Assembly (NCBI RefSeq): GCF_030009775.1
Contig: NZ_JASCTH010000038.1
Coordinates: 36,344 to 100,343 of the forward strand
DNA: 64,000 nucleotides
Direction of reading: 5' to 3'
Source: Actinoplanes sandaracinus
GTDB taxonomy: Bacteria > Actinomycetota > Actinomycetes > Mycobacteriales > Micromonosporaceae
Under the pieces are notes generated by a model. That model was not told where the DNA came from, searched no databases, and was given only the letters and a program-made list of their open reading frames with translations. The position numbers and the translations under genes are program-made. Each line of letters begins with the position of its first letter. Within the stretch, counting starts at the first letter, position 1. This document shows positions 42,067-50,511 of the stretch, in pieces.

Positions 42067-42882
42067 TCACGGCCATACGTACATGGTCACGCCGTTCGGC
42101 GCGATGTCCGGCGGCAGCCATGCGGGCAGGGTGTGGCGGCTGGCGCCTGGGGGGTACTCGTCGGTCTCGTTGTCCGGCAGGGCCGACTCGATGTCCCCCC
42201 AGTGGGCGCGGTCGACGAACCATCCGCCGATCAGGCGTCCGTCGGCAGACCGGAACACCATGCCGTAGTTCGGGCCTTCGAAGCCGAAAGCGGGGTTGTC
42301 CACCCCGAACGACACGTGATCCCACTCGTCTTTCGGGGTCGGCCGGTGCTGCACCGACTCGATCCTCGCCGGCAGCAGCACGGACCTCGGCGCCGGTTTC
42401 CCCTCCCCGATCACGTCCAGCACGATCCGCGCGACCCGGCCCGCCTCCTCGGTGTCGAACTGGTCGACGTCCCCGAGTTCGACGGTCTGCCCCGCCGGCA
42501 GATAGGCCCAGCCCGCGCTGACGATCGCCTGCCAGTCGTTCAGCTTCTCGGAACGCCACCCCCGGCCCGTGCCGTCCACTAATCGGTAGCGGACATGGAT
42601 CCTCATCGGCTGGTCCGTCTCGTTCCGGAAGACCGCCGCCGCGCCGACGATGCGTCTCGTGCCGTCGCCACCGGGTACCGGGAAGGTCGCGAAACCTCGA
42701 TCCTCGACGGCGACTCCATCGACGATGTGGTCGCGCAGTGCCGACGCGTCGGGGCTGGACGACGGCTCCGGCGGGTCGTTGTCATCGGGGGGTCCGGTGC
42801 AGCCGGCGAAGATCGCGAGGCAGGCCGCACCCAGCGCGGCGGAGAGCAGGCGCCGTCGTCGCGGTCGCGGAGTGTGATTCAC
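42067..42882 (-). CDS. putative lipoprotein
   Basis: A 271-residue protein with an Arg-rich start (RPRRRRLLSAALGAACLAIF) and a lipobox ending FAGC. A Pro/Ser/Asp-rich linker follows, then a beta-rich domain (RIHVRYRLVDGTGRGW, TVELGDVDQFDTEEAGRVAR). No enzyme motif is visible. It is the last gene of a four-gene minus-strand set and overlaps the YbaB-like gene by 4 nt. It could be an outer-face immunity or adhesion component of the WXG gene set. Confidence 0.7.
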   Translation of the reverse strand: MNHTPRPRRRRLLSAALGAACLAIFAGCTGPPDDNDPPEPSSSPDASALRDHIVDGVAVEDRGFATFPVPGGDGTRRIVGAAAVFRNETDQPMRIHVRYRLVDGTGRGWRSEKLNDWQAIVSAGWAYLPAGQTVELGDVDQFDTEEAGRVARIVLDVIGEGKPAPRSVLLPARIESVQHRPTPKDEWDHVSFGVDNPAFGFEGPNYGMVFRSADGRLIGGWFVDRAHWGDIESALPDNETDEYPPGASRHTLPAWLPPDIAPNGVTMYVWP

Positions 42883-43415
42883 CGTTCCCTGTCCTTGTAC
42901 CTCAGGTACAGCTCGTGCCGCAGGGCGGTGTGCGCTCGCTGATGGTCGGCTCGCAGGTCGTTCATCGCGGCGCCGGCGAGCTGGAGAAAACTCCGCGCCT
43001 CATGGCGTTCCAGCACACCGGGCGCGATGCTGACGTCGAAGTCGATGAGACCGACCGCCGACACCTGGATCTCGCGGTCCGGCGAGGTGCCGTGCGCGGT
43101 GAGTTTCGCGCCCCGTTCGAGGTACTCCCGATGCCGGGACGAGAACGGCTGCCTCAGCGCGCTGTACCGCTCGAAGTCGTGCACGCGCAGAACCGCCCGC
43201 CGTGCCTTCTGATACGCCGCGGCCATCAACGTGGCGCCGCGCCCCAGTTGATGCGCCAGCGACTCGGGGCCACGGTGCCGGTAGTACCGCTCGTAACTGT
43301 CCTGGACGAACCGCAACGTGATGTGCTGCAGCGACTCCACCCGCCCTTCGATGCGCCCATCGGGTGAGGTCGCGGTGACGACTATCGCGTTCAGATCATC
43401 CGCGACGGCGGCCAT
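42879..43415 (-). CDS. YbaB/EbfC-like protein linked to a WXG gene set
   Basis: A 178-residue protein. The opening strand pair LNAIVVTATSPDGRIEGRVE resembles the YbaB/EbfC-like domain common in type VII-associated genes of actinobacteria; the rest is helical and basic. ATG 43415 has an excellent GGAGGGAGAGG site; the longer frame from 43442 starts inside the intergenic region. It overlaps the lipoprotein gene by 4 nt. The family assignment is tentative. Confidence 0.6.
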   Translation of the reverse strand: MAAVADDLNAIVVTATSPDGRIEGRVESLQHITLRFVQDSYERYYRHRGPESLAHQLGRGATLMAAAYQKARRAVLRVHDFERYSALRQPFSSRHREYLERGAKLTAHGTSPDREIQVSAVGLIDFDVSIAPGVLERHEARSFLQLAGAAMNDLRADHQRAHTALRHELYLRYKDRER

Positions 43416-43438
43416 GGCGCCTCTCCCTCCGATGCAAA

Positions 43439-44476
43439 TCAATATTGCGGCGAATGGGCCGCATCGGGGTTGTCCGACCCCATCCGCGGCCGTTCCAGGT
43501 TGCCGGTGCCCACACCCAGCGGCTTCGACCGGAGCAACTCCAGAGCCGGAACATCTTGCGTACCACCCTGCCCGGATTTTCCGACACGGATACTTCCGTT
43601 GAGGACTCCGCTGTGGAAGCTCTCGATGATGTCGCGCAGTTCCTTCTCCGACGCCTCGAATTGCCGGCGGAGTCTCTCGGTCCCGTCCAGAATGCTCTGC
43701 CAGATCGCGGCGACGCTGTCGCCCCCGATGTCCGTGTCCCGGGGCGCATCCGGCTCGTACCTGTCCTTGGCCACGCCGAGGCCGGCCGCGCCGACAGCGG
43801 CGACGACGGTGGTGACGGCCATCCCTGCCGCACCGGTCCCCGCGGACAGGACGCTCAGCACACCGATGGCGATGTTGAAGGTGAGATTCTTGCTGTCAGT
43901 CGACCCGCACAGCGATTTCGGGTCGTAGGCGGCGATGACCTCCTCGGCGAGGTTGACGAGCTTGACCACGTCGTTCTGCGCCTGCCTGACCTGCTCCTGA
44001 TATCCCCTCAACACCAGCCAGAGAAGCGCGATGGTGTTGGCCTGGAGGAACACCATCCCGCCCCACCGGTCGAGATAGCCGCTGCGGACGGCGTCGATGG
44101 TCGCGCCCCGCCAGCCGGCCTGGTTGGTCCGGAAGTCCGCCATGAAGTCCGGCACCAAGGCCCCGAGGCTGAACGACTCGGCGTCCTCGATGCTGGTGAC
44201 CCCGGTGTTGGTAAGCCGTTGGTGCGCGCCGCGCAGAGCCTCGATCGCCCCGTCGAACGATGAGGGCGCGGGAAGCTCCAGGTAGGGACCCCAGATCTCC
44301 TGCGCCTTCCGGGTGGCGTAGTTCCGGATCTCGACGTCGCTGGCGTACGGGATTCCGGTGACCTGGACGAACTCCTCGAGAGCGTCGGTGTCGCCCTCAC
44401 GGGTCATGACCTTGTACACGAGCGTGTTGACGAGACTGCTGATCGCGAGTTCGAGACTCTGCGGAAACTCCGCCAC
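43439..44476 (-). CDS. WXG-containing protein with central membrane hairpin, candidate type VII substrate
   Basis: A protein of about 345 residues. The N-terminal half is helical and contains TNQAGWRGATIDAV, a W-x-G turn between helices. Residues about 200-235 form a glycine/alanine-rich hydrophobic hairpin (IGVLSVLSAGTGAAGMAVTT, VVAAVGAAGLGVAKD). The C-terminus is charged. The start GTG 44476 has GGGAGG seven bases upstream; ATG 44491 is an alternative. The architecture parallels the effector candidate at 39043, but the two share no obvious sequence identity. Confidence 0.6.
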   Translation of the reverse strand: MAEFPQSLELAISSLVNTLVYKVMTREGDTDALEEFVQVTGIPYASDVEIRNYATRKAQEIWGPYLELPAPSSFDGAIEALRGAHQRLTNTGVTSIEDAESFSLGALVPDFMADFRTNQAGWRGATIDAVRSGYLDRWGGMVFLQANTIALLWLVLRGYQEQVRQAQNDVVKLVNLAEEVIAAYDPKSLCGSTDSKNLTFNIAIGVLSVLSAGTGAAGMAVTTVVAAVGAAGLGVAKDRYEPDAPRDTDIGGDSVAAIWQSILDGTERLRRQFEASEKELRDIIESFHSGVLNGSIRVGKSGQGGTQDVPALELLRSKPLGVGTGNLERPRMGSDNPDAAHSPQY

Positions 44477-44517
44477 CGTGAGACCTCCCATCGCACCGCG
44501 CGGCTGGTGGATGCCCG

Positions 44518-44928
44518 TTATCTCGGGTAGTCGCCGGCGTCGTGGCCGACCGTCCACTCGTCGTTGCCGGGAGAACTGTCGCCTTGCAGCCGGCCCCGGA
44601 CCTCGCGCATCTCGCGCGCTGCGGTGTCGCCCTCGTGAACGAAGCGGTTGAGCGCGGTTTCCAGCCCCTGCGACAGCTCCCACAAGTTGTCGCTGGTCTC
44701 GCCGGCCGCCGTCCAGACGACGTCGCGCAGCTGTATCCAGGTGTGTTCGAGGGCCGGTGACCCGAAGTAGCCGGGCCGGCCGAGCCTGTCGTCATAGCTC
44801 GACGTGGTCTCGCACGCGTTGCGGATCTGCGCGTACTCGTCCGCCAGTCGCGGCAGGTCGATTCGGGCGGCTTGACGTAGCCGTTCCAGCGGACCGCCGA
44901 AGACTGCGCCCTGCATTTCGTCGCCCAT
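44518..44928 (-). CDS. small helical WXG-like partner protein
   Basis: A 136-residue, mostly helical protein (GPLERLRQAARIDLPRLADE, TWIQLRDVVWTAAGETSDN). It starts the minus-strand set that continues with the WXG/hairpin protein 41 bp downstream. It has the size and build of a type VII secretion partner, but no diagnostic motif is seen. ATG 44928 is used; a second ATG lies four codons downstream. Confidence 0.55.
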   Translation of the reverse strand: MGDEMQGAVFGGPLERLRQAARIDLPRLADEYAQIRNACETTSSYDDRLGRPGYFGSPALEHTWIQLRDVVWTAAGETSDNLWELSQGLETALNRFVHEGDTAAREMREVRGRLQGDSSPGNDEWTVGHDAGDYPR

Positions 44929-45188
44929 AATCGATCAACTCCCAGAAGCATAAGCGATATATTGGTCTTTCTGCGCACCGCCCATGACCAGCGCCGATCC
45001 GCTCGGGTCAGGCCACAGGGTAACAAGGGTTTCAAAGAACGGCGCACCCGAAGAAACGATTCTCATCGTCTCCACGGTGGAATCGCTAATCGGTATCGGT
45101 CATCGCCCCGAAAATGAAGATCAAGCTCGCTCGCCGGTCGTCGCCCTCACCGGAATAGGCTGCGACTCGCCACCTGGGTCGATTTCTC
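44929..45188. other. AT-richer spacer between accessory sets
   Basis: No convincing gene. The AT content is clearly higher than in the rest of the window (for example around 44935-44975 and 45045-45120). It probably carries the promoter of the minus-strand WXG set and boundary DNA of the accessory zone. Confidence 0.5.
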
Positions 45189-45315
45189 GTGAGCGGGCCG
45201 GCTTTCCCGTACGCCCATTTGCCGTGCTACCTGCTCACGGTGACGTTGATATTGGGCGCGGTGTTCACCGCGGGTTTCGCCGTCGTGACGGCCGCCGGTG
45301 GCAGTGTCACCGGCG
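45189..45315 (+). pseudogene. remnant of the candidate immunity gene
   Basis: The plus-strand translation reads PAFPYAHLPCYLLTVTL, then a hydrophobic stretch ending AAGGSVTG. This matches LAFPYSRVPYYLLTVTLAL ... AAAGGSVTG in the intact protein at 40254-41039 (third membrane span). Similarity begins near GAGCGGGCC and stops after GGCAGTGTCACCGGC. It is one exon-sized scrap with no start or stop of its own, evidence that a related cassette once lay here. Confidence 0.75.
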
Positions 45316-45450
45316 AGTCCTCGCCGCCGGGGCCGGGCGGACGGCCCGCTGACGCCCTCGGCTGCCGGCCGGGGCGTCAACGGCGCTCTGCCCGGCGGAA
45401 ATTCTCTCCCGAATCGGTATCAACACGTCGAATAGTTGATCCTCAACTGT

Positions 45451-46107
45451 GTGAACGAAAGCTTCGACCTGACCGATCTGGTGCCCGCCGCCGCCGGTGG
45501 CGACGAGGCGGCGTGGCAGAGCCTGGTGGCTCGGTACACGCCGCTCGTGGCCTCGGTGGCGTACGGCTTCCGGATGCGCGGCCCCGACCTCGACGATGTC
45601 GCCCAGACCGTCTGGCTGCGACTGGTGGAGCACCTGGGCCGTCTCCAGGAGCCACGGGCGCTCCCCATGTGGATCATCACGACGGCCCGGAACGAGTGTC
45701 TGCGCCAGATCAAGGCGAGCAGGCGGACGAGGCCGTTCGATCCGGTGGGCGAGGGCACCGCGTACGCCGGCTCGCCGGCCGCCGGGCTCGCCCCGCTGGC
45801 CGGCGCCGCGCCCGGCGATCCGGACGAGCACCTGGTCCGCGCCGCCCGGCATCAGGCGCTGCTGGCGGGGCTCGCGGAGCTGCCGGAGCATCAGCGGGAC
45901 CTGCTCCTGTTGTTGATCGAGGATCCGCCGCTGCCGTACGCCGAGATCAGCCACCGGCTCGACATCCCGATCGGCAGCATCGGCCCGACCCGGGCACGGG
46001 CCCTGCAACGGCTGCGCGCATGCCCGCAGATCACCGGGTGGCTGGAGTCGCCGGCCGGCGACAGCGAGAAGGGAGCACGGGGCCATGACCATGCAGAGCT
46101 GGGATGA
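45451..46107 (+). CDS. ECF-type RNA polymerase sigma factor
   Basis: A 218-residue sigma-70 family protein. The region 2 segment reads AAWQSLVARYTPLVASVAYG, GPDLDDVAQTVWLRLVEHL and RALPMWIITTARNECLRQ. Region 4 reads LAELPEHQRDLLLLLIEDPP, LPYAEISHRLDIPIGSIG and PTRARALQRLRA. GTG 45451 is preferred over TTG 45436. A GTTGA-TCC-TCAAC palindrome (45435-45447) lies just before it. It is followed by a small protein and the CHAT/S8 genes, which it may control; no anti-sigma factor is evident. Confidence 0.9.
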   Translation: MNESFDLTDLVPAAAGGDEAAWQSLVARYTPLVASVAYGFRMRGPDLDDVAQTVWLRLVEHLGRLQEPRALPMWIITTARNECLRQIKASRRTRPFDPVGEGTAYAGSPAAGLAPLAGAAPGDPDEHLVRAARHQALLAGLAELPEHQRDLLLLLIEDPPLPYAEISHRLDIPIGSIGPTRARALQRLRACPQITGWLESPAGDSEKGARGHDHAELG

Positions 46108-46540
46108 CGACGCGATGTTGCGGGAGATGGCGAGCGCGCTGCGGGAGGCCGGTCACCTGACCGGGCGGGTGCGCGCCGCCGGTGACGCCGCCTGGACGTG
46201 GCGAGGCATCGACGAGGAACTGGAGCTGGCCGCCCTGACGTACGACTCGCTGCTACGTGCCGGGCCGGAGCTGCGCTCGGAGTCGGCCGGGGGCCGTACG
46301 GTGCGGTTCACCGGGCCGTCCGCGGAGGTCCATCTGGAACGCGAGGCCGATGCGGTGGTGGGGCAGCTGGTCCCGCCCCGGCCGGGGCGCCTGACGGTCG
46401 AGGGCGCCCGCGGTCACCACGCCGAGGCCGAGATCGACGAGGTGGGCTGTCTGAGTTTCACCCCGCCGGACGGCGAACCGGTCCGGTTGCGGGTGCGGGC
46501 CGGCACGGTGGACCTGGTCACCGACTGGATCAGAATCTGA
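46085..46540 (+). CDS. small protein coupled to the ECF sigma factor
   Basis: A 151-residue soluble protein overlapping the sigma gene by 23 nt. The N-terminal half is helical (LREMASALREAGHLTGRV, a W-T-W-R segment near residue 38); the C-terminal half has beta-rich sequence (RTVRFTGPSAEVHLERE, GCLSFTPPDGEPVRLRV). Similar genes sit next to sigma factors in CHAT/S8 loci of actinomycetes. A role as sigma-factor modulator or carpet protein is possible, but no known anti-sigma motif (such as a zinc HxxxCxxC) is present. Its end overlaps the convergent CHAT gene by 11 bp. Confidence 0.7.
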   Translation: MTMQSWDDDAMLREMASALREAGHLTGRVRAAGDAAWTWRGIDEELELAALTYDSLLRAGPELRSESAGGRTVRFTGPSAEVHLEREADAVVGQLVPPRPGRLTVEGARGHHAEAEIDEVGCLSFTPPDGEPVRLRVRAGTVDLVTDWIRI

Positions 46541-49163
46541 GGGGTGTCAGCCCGGCGCCGAGGCACACGAAACCGGCCGCCGTCGCGAGTTCCGGCGCGC
46601 CGGTGTCGCGGGTGCGCTGCTGAGCCGTCGCGAGGGCCTCCGCCGGTGAGCGTCCGGTGGACAGCCCGGCGTGGTAGGCCTCCATCAGGGTGACCGTCTG
46701 GCCGTCCGGCACCGGGATCACCGGCGCGACCAGGGTGGGCGTGCCCTGGCCCAGCAGCGCCGTGGTGAGGCCGAGCACCTCTTCACCGGCGACCGCCTGG
46801 CCCCGGCCGGCGTCGCAGGCGGCCAGCACCACGTGCTGCGGCGGACGTTCCAACTGCTCCAGGTCGTAGACGGTGAACGGTCCGTCGGCCAGCCGCAGCG
46901 CGGAGAACAGCGGGTTGTCCGAGCGCAGCGTGCCGTGCGCGGCTACGTGCACTAGGCGTGATCCGGCCATGGCGGTGGCGACGCGCTCGGCGCCGGCCGC
47001 ATCGCCGAGCAGGAGCACCCGGCCGGGATAGCGCTGTGCGACCGACTCGGCCTCGCGGTGGGCGTTACGCAGGCCCGGTCCGGCGACGATCACCACCGGG
47101 CCCGGCGCGCCGTCGCCGTGGCGGCTGGCGTCGAGCCACAGCCGGGCCGACGGCGTCACCGTCACCGGGCGGCCCACACAGGACGGCAGGATCGACCAGG
47201 GCAGGGAGCGGAGCTGCTCGCTCGGGGCCACCACCAGCGGCCGGTCCGTTAGGCGCAGCGGGTGCAGCAGGACGCGGTCGAACGTGGCGGCGGCGCGGGT
47301 CAGCACGGCACGGGCGGCGGCGAGACCGGCCGGCGTGGTGTCCTCGCCGGCCAGCCGGTGCAGGGCGAAGGGCAGGTGACGCAGGCGGTCCACCACCTCG
47401 GTCAGCGGTCCCAGACGGTGCAGGCGGGCCCGCCCGTGGATCACGGTCACGGCGTACAGATCGTCGTCGAGTTCCACGTATTCGATCAGGGCCGCGTCGC
47501 CGAGCTGAGCGGCGAGGTCGGCGATCGAGGCGTGCCGGCGGTGGTACGGCCCCGGACCGCACCCACCGGTCTGGCGGCAGTGGTCGCGGATCCGCCGTTC
47601 GAGGGCGACCTGACGTTGGACCAGAGCCGGCGCCGATCCCCCGCTCTCCATCTCGGTCATCGTGGCGCGCAGGTCGGCCAGCAGGTCGGCCAGAGCCGGA
47701 TCCCGCGGTGGGCGGACCGGGCGCAGGACCGCGGTGACGCCCCGGCGGCGTTCGGCCCAGCGGTAGACGTCGCGGGCCCGGCCGTTCTCCAGTGCGATCC
47801 GTACGCCCAGCCGGGCGAGCGCGCCCCGGTGGGCGGTCAGGTGCGCGCGCAACTCGGTGGCGCCCATGGTGGCCTGGTGTTCCTCCAGCAGGCGCAGGCC
47901 GGCGGAGACCGCGCGCAGCGCCCCGGAGCGCTGTCCGTCGGCGCAGCGCAGCATGGCCTCGGCCAGCCAGGCCCGGGACCGGGCCTCCACCGGGCCGGCC
48001 GACCGGGCCCGGCTGGCCCGCATCAGGTCGGCGCGCGCCTCGGCGGGCCGTCCCCGTTGCAGCGCCAGCCGTCCGGCGATCACCCGGGCCTCCAGGGCGG
48101 GTACGAGCCAGCCCGCCCTGGCCAGGTCGTCCGCGGAGCGCCGGGCCTGCCCGGGTGTCACGCTGCCGGGGTCGCGCACTATCCGCACCTGGAGCCGGGC
48201 GTGCCGGGCGAGGGCGAGCAGTTCCCGCCGCTTCGTCCGCTGGAACTCGCGAAGCGCCTGCTGAGCCGCCTCCTCGGCGGCGGCCAGGTCGCCCTCGACC
48301 AGGGCCACGGTGGAGAGCAGCAGTTGCGCCTCGGGCAGGTTGATCCGCTTCTGCCGGGCGTAGGCGAGCACCGCCGCCTCCGCGGTCGCCCGGGCCTCGC
48401 CGACCAGACGCACCGACAGCAGCGTCCGCGCGCGATCCTCCAGCAGCGAGCCGACCTCCAGGCCCAGCCGGCGATAGTGTTCCTCGGCGCGGTCGAAGCT
48501 GGCCAGTGCCGCCGGGACCTCGCCGCGGCTGGCGCGCAGGCAGCCCAGGTTCTGTTCGGCGTACGCCCGTGGCAGGTCGAGTCCGTGCCGGGTGCAGAGG
48601 TCGACGACGGTGAGCAGATCCGCCTCGGCCGCCGCGAAGGCTCGCCGTTCGATGTGCAGCAGGCTGCGGTTGTTCAGCGCCCGGACCTCCCACTGGGGGT
48701 CGCCCGCGCGGCGGAGCACCGGCAGCGCCGGCCGTAGCGCGTTCAGGGCCTCGTCGACCCGGCCGAGCTCCTGCAGGATGGCCGCCTGCTGCACCTGCGC
48801 GCGGGCGGCGGGGACCCCGTGCAGCTCCCGCAACGCGGTCTTGATCTGGCGGAACGCGGGCCCGGCGGCGCCGCTGAGGACGAGCGCCGAGGCGAGGCTG
48901 GTCCGGGCCTCGCCGGCCAGTTCGGTGGCGCCCGCGCGGCGGGCGACGGCGACCGACTCCCGTAGCCGGGTGACGGCTTCGCCGAGGTCACGAAGCTGCA
49001 TCGCGGCGACCCCGAGGGCTCGTTGAGCGACGCTCTGGGCTCTGCGGTCACCGGCGGCGCGGGCGGCGCGTAGGGCGGCCAGGGCCAGTTGCCGGGCCCG
49101 GGCGGGTTCCACGGCGGCCAGGCGCAGTGCCTCGGCGGCGTCCGCCGCGATCTCCGCTACCAC
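46530..49163 (-). CDS. TPR-CHAT caspase-like protease
   Basis: An 877-residue protein. Residues about 1-480 are a run of TPR-type helical repeats (for example AYAEQNLGCLRASRGEVPAA and ALNNRSLLHIERRAFAAAE). The C-terminal CHAT domain (residues about 590-877) has the caspase-like dyad: His743 in VHVAAHGTLRSDNPLF and Cys783 in VVLAACDAGRGQ. LGLTTALLGQGTPTLVAPV follows, as in the family. CHAT proteases act in programmed cell death, stress and antiphage pathways. GTG 49163 has AGGAGG six bases upstream. It is divergent from the S8 subtilase, with 72 bp between. Confidence 0.9.
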   Translation of the reverse strand: MVAEIAADAAEALRLAAVEPARARQLALAALRAARAAGDRRAQSVAQRALGVAAMQLRDLGEAVTRLRESVAVARRAGATELAGEARTSLASALVLSGAAGPAFRQIKTALRELHGVPAARAQVQQAAILQELGRVDEALNALRPALPVLRRAGDPQWEVRALNNRSLLHIERRAFAAAEADLLTVVDLCTRHGLDLPRAYAEQNLGCLRASRGEVPAALASFDRAEEHYRRLGLEVGSLLEDRARTLLSVRLVGEARATAEAAVLAYARQKRINLPEAQLLLSTVALVEGDLAAAEEAAQQALREFQRTKRRELLALARHARLQVRIVRDPGSVTPGQARRSADDLARAGWLVPALEARVIAGRLALQRGRPAEARADLMRASRARSAGPVEARSRAWLAEAMLRCADGQRSGALRAVSAGLRLLEEHQATMGATELRAHLTAHRGALARLGVRIALENGRARDVYRWAERRRGVTAVLRPVRPPRDPALADLLADLRATMTEMESGGSAPALVQRQVALERRIRDHCRQTGGCGPGPYHRRHASIADLAAQLGDAALIEYVELDDDLYAVTVIHGRARLHRLGPLTEVVDRLRHLPFALHRLAGEDTTPAGLAAARAVLTRAAATFDRVLLHPLRLTDRPLVVAPSEQLRSLPWSILPSCVGRPVTVTPSARLWLDASRHGDGAPGPVVIVAGPGLRNAHREAESVAQRYPGRVLLLGDAAGAERVATAMAGSRLVHVAAHGTLRSDNPLFSALRLADGPFTVYDLEQLERPPQHVVLAACDAGRGQAVAGEEVLGLTTALLGQGTPTLVAPVIPVPDGQTVTLMEAYHAGLSTGRSPAEALATAQQRTRDTGAPELATAAGFVCLGAGLTPLRF

Positions 49164-49235
49164 CAGTGGCCTCCTGGCGGTGAATCGCCACGATAAGATG
49201 TTTAAATCCTATTTTGTCATGGCTAGCGTGTGCTC
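49164..49235. promoter_or_regulatory. AT-rich divergent promoter region of the CHAT and S8 genes
   Basis: On the minus strand ATGACA (49220-49215), 18 nt, TTATCG (49196-49191) is a possible promoter for the CHAT gene. On the plus strand TAGCGT (49224-49229) lies 6 nt before ATG 49236, fitting a leaderless S8 transcript. A short palindrome TGGCG-N6-CGCCA spans 49175-49190. Whether the ECF factor recognises either side cannot be told. Confidence 0.4.
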
Positions 49236-50486
49236 ATGGCCTTCCCCGTCGAGCCGACCCACCTGGTGGTCGCCCAGCCGCACCTCGGGCCGTTGCTGAC
49301 CGCGCTGGACGAGGCGCGAGAGCGCTCCGGCGACACCGCCGGCCCGTGGTACGCCGCGCCCAGGACCAGCGACGTGCTGGGTCTCGCCCTGGTCCCGCTG
49401 CCCGACCCCGAGCGGGTGGCCGCCGGCCTGCGCACCTGGGTCTCCCCCGGGCGCCCGGCCGAGCCGGAGCAGGGCGGTCCGGCGCTCGACCGTGTGCTGC
49501 GGCATCTGCGCGCCGGGTTCGCGAGCCGCTACTTCGGCTGGACGCCCCTGCTCGGCAAGAACCGCCTGGTGGGCCGCATCCACGGTCCGCGGAGGCCGTC
49601 CGGCGTCTCCGGGGCCGGTGAGGTCTCGCACGGCGGCGGTGGGGCGCCCCGCGCGATCACGCCGCCGTCGTGGGCCACCGGCCGGACGGCGGTGACGCCG
49701 GGCGGGGTGACGGTCGGGCTGGTCGACACGGCGATGGTGAACCACGACTATCTCGCCGGCGCGTGGACCGGTCCGTTCGCGGCCGCCGCCGAGGGCCGTC
49801 CGGCCGACGCCGAGGGCGGGCACGCCACGTTCATCGCCGGGCTGATCCACCGGCACGCGCCCGCCGCCACCGTGCGCGTGCATCCCGTGCTGGACGGCGC
49901 CGGCGACGCCGACGTCTGGACCGCCGCCCATCGGATCGTGGAGGCGGGCCGGGCCGGCGCGGACGTCCTGAACCTGTCGTTCGTCTGCTACACCGAGGAC
50001 GGCGGCGGCCCACTGGTGCTGGCCACGGCGCTGGAGCGGCTCGGCCGCGACACGGTGGTGGTGGCCGCGGCCGGCAACCACGGCCATCTCAAGGACGGTC
50101 AGGACCACCGGCCGGCCTTTCCCGCGGCGTTCCCGAACGTCATCGCCGTCGGCGCGACGGACGCCCCGTACAGCGCGAAGGGCCCGTGGATCACGGTCCT
50201 GGCGCCCGGAACCGACCTGGAGAGCACCTATCTCAGCGGCGCCGTCTCGGTCTGGGAGGACCCGGACGGCGAAGGGCCGGCGCCGGCCGGCCGGCACGAC
50301 CAGATCTTCCACGGGTACGCGCGGTGGAGCGGGACGTCGTTCGCCGCCGCCGTCGTCAGCGCGATGATCGCCGACCGTACCGTGCCCGGCCGGGTCCGCG
50401 CCGCCGAGGCGAGCGCCCGGCTGCTCGGTCCGGCGCTGCTGGAGGGCAAGCCGGTCCGGCTCGATCCCCGGGATGCGCCGGCATGA
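49236..50486 (+). CDS. S8-family (subtilisin-like) serine protease
   Basis: A 416-residue protein with the subtilase triad Asp164 (VGLVDTAM), His196 (GGHATFIAGLIHRH) and Ser368 (WSGTSFAAAVVSAM), plus the oxyanion Asn in AAAGNHG. About 150 residues precede the catalytic domain. No signal peptide is visible, so it probably stays in the cytoplasm. That is unusual for secreted subtilases but normal for S8 proteins encoded beside CHAT proteases. It may be activated by, or act on, the CHAT partner. Confidence 0.9.
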   Translation: MAFPVEPTHLVVAQPHLGPLLTALDEARERSGDTAGPWYAAPRTSDVLGLALVPLPDPERVAAGLRTWVSPGRPAEPEQGGPALDRVLRHLRAGFASRYFGWTPLLGKNRLVGRIHGPRRPSGVSGAGEVSHGGGGAPRAITPPSWATGRTAVTPGGVTVGLVDTAMVNHDYLAGAWTGPFAAAAEGRPADAEGGHATFIAGLIHRHAPAATVRVHPVLDGAGDADVWTAAHRIVEAGRAGADVLNLSFVCYTEDGGGPLVLATALERLGRDTVVVAAAGNHGHLKDGQDHRPAFPAAFPNVIAVGATDAPYSAKGPWITVLAPGTDLESTYLSGAVSVWEDPDGEGPAPAGRHDQIFHGYARWSGTSFAAAVVSAMIADRTVPGRVRAAEASARLLGPALLEGKPVRLDPRDAPA

Positions 50487-50511
50487 GCCGGGCCGGCACA
50501 GCCCGCGGTCG

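Noticed and set aside
45189..46088. 299-codon plus-strand frame starting with the immunity-like segment
   Set aside because: Only the first 40 or so codons resemble the membrane protein; after GGSVTG it becomes an out-of-frame shadow of the sigma factor gene.
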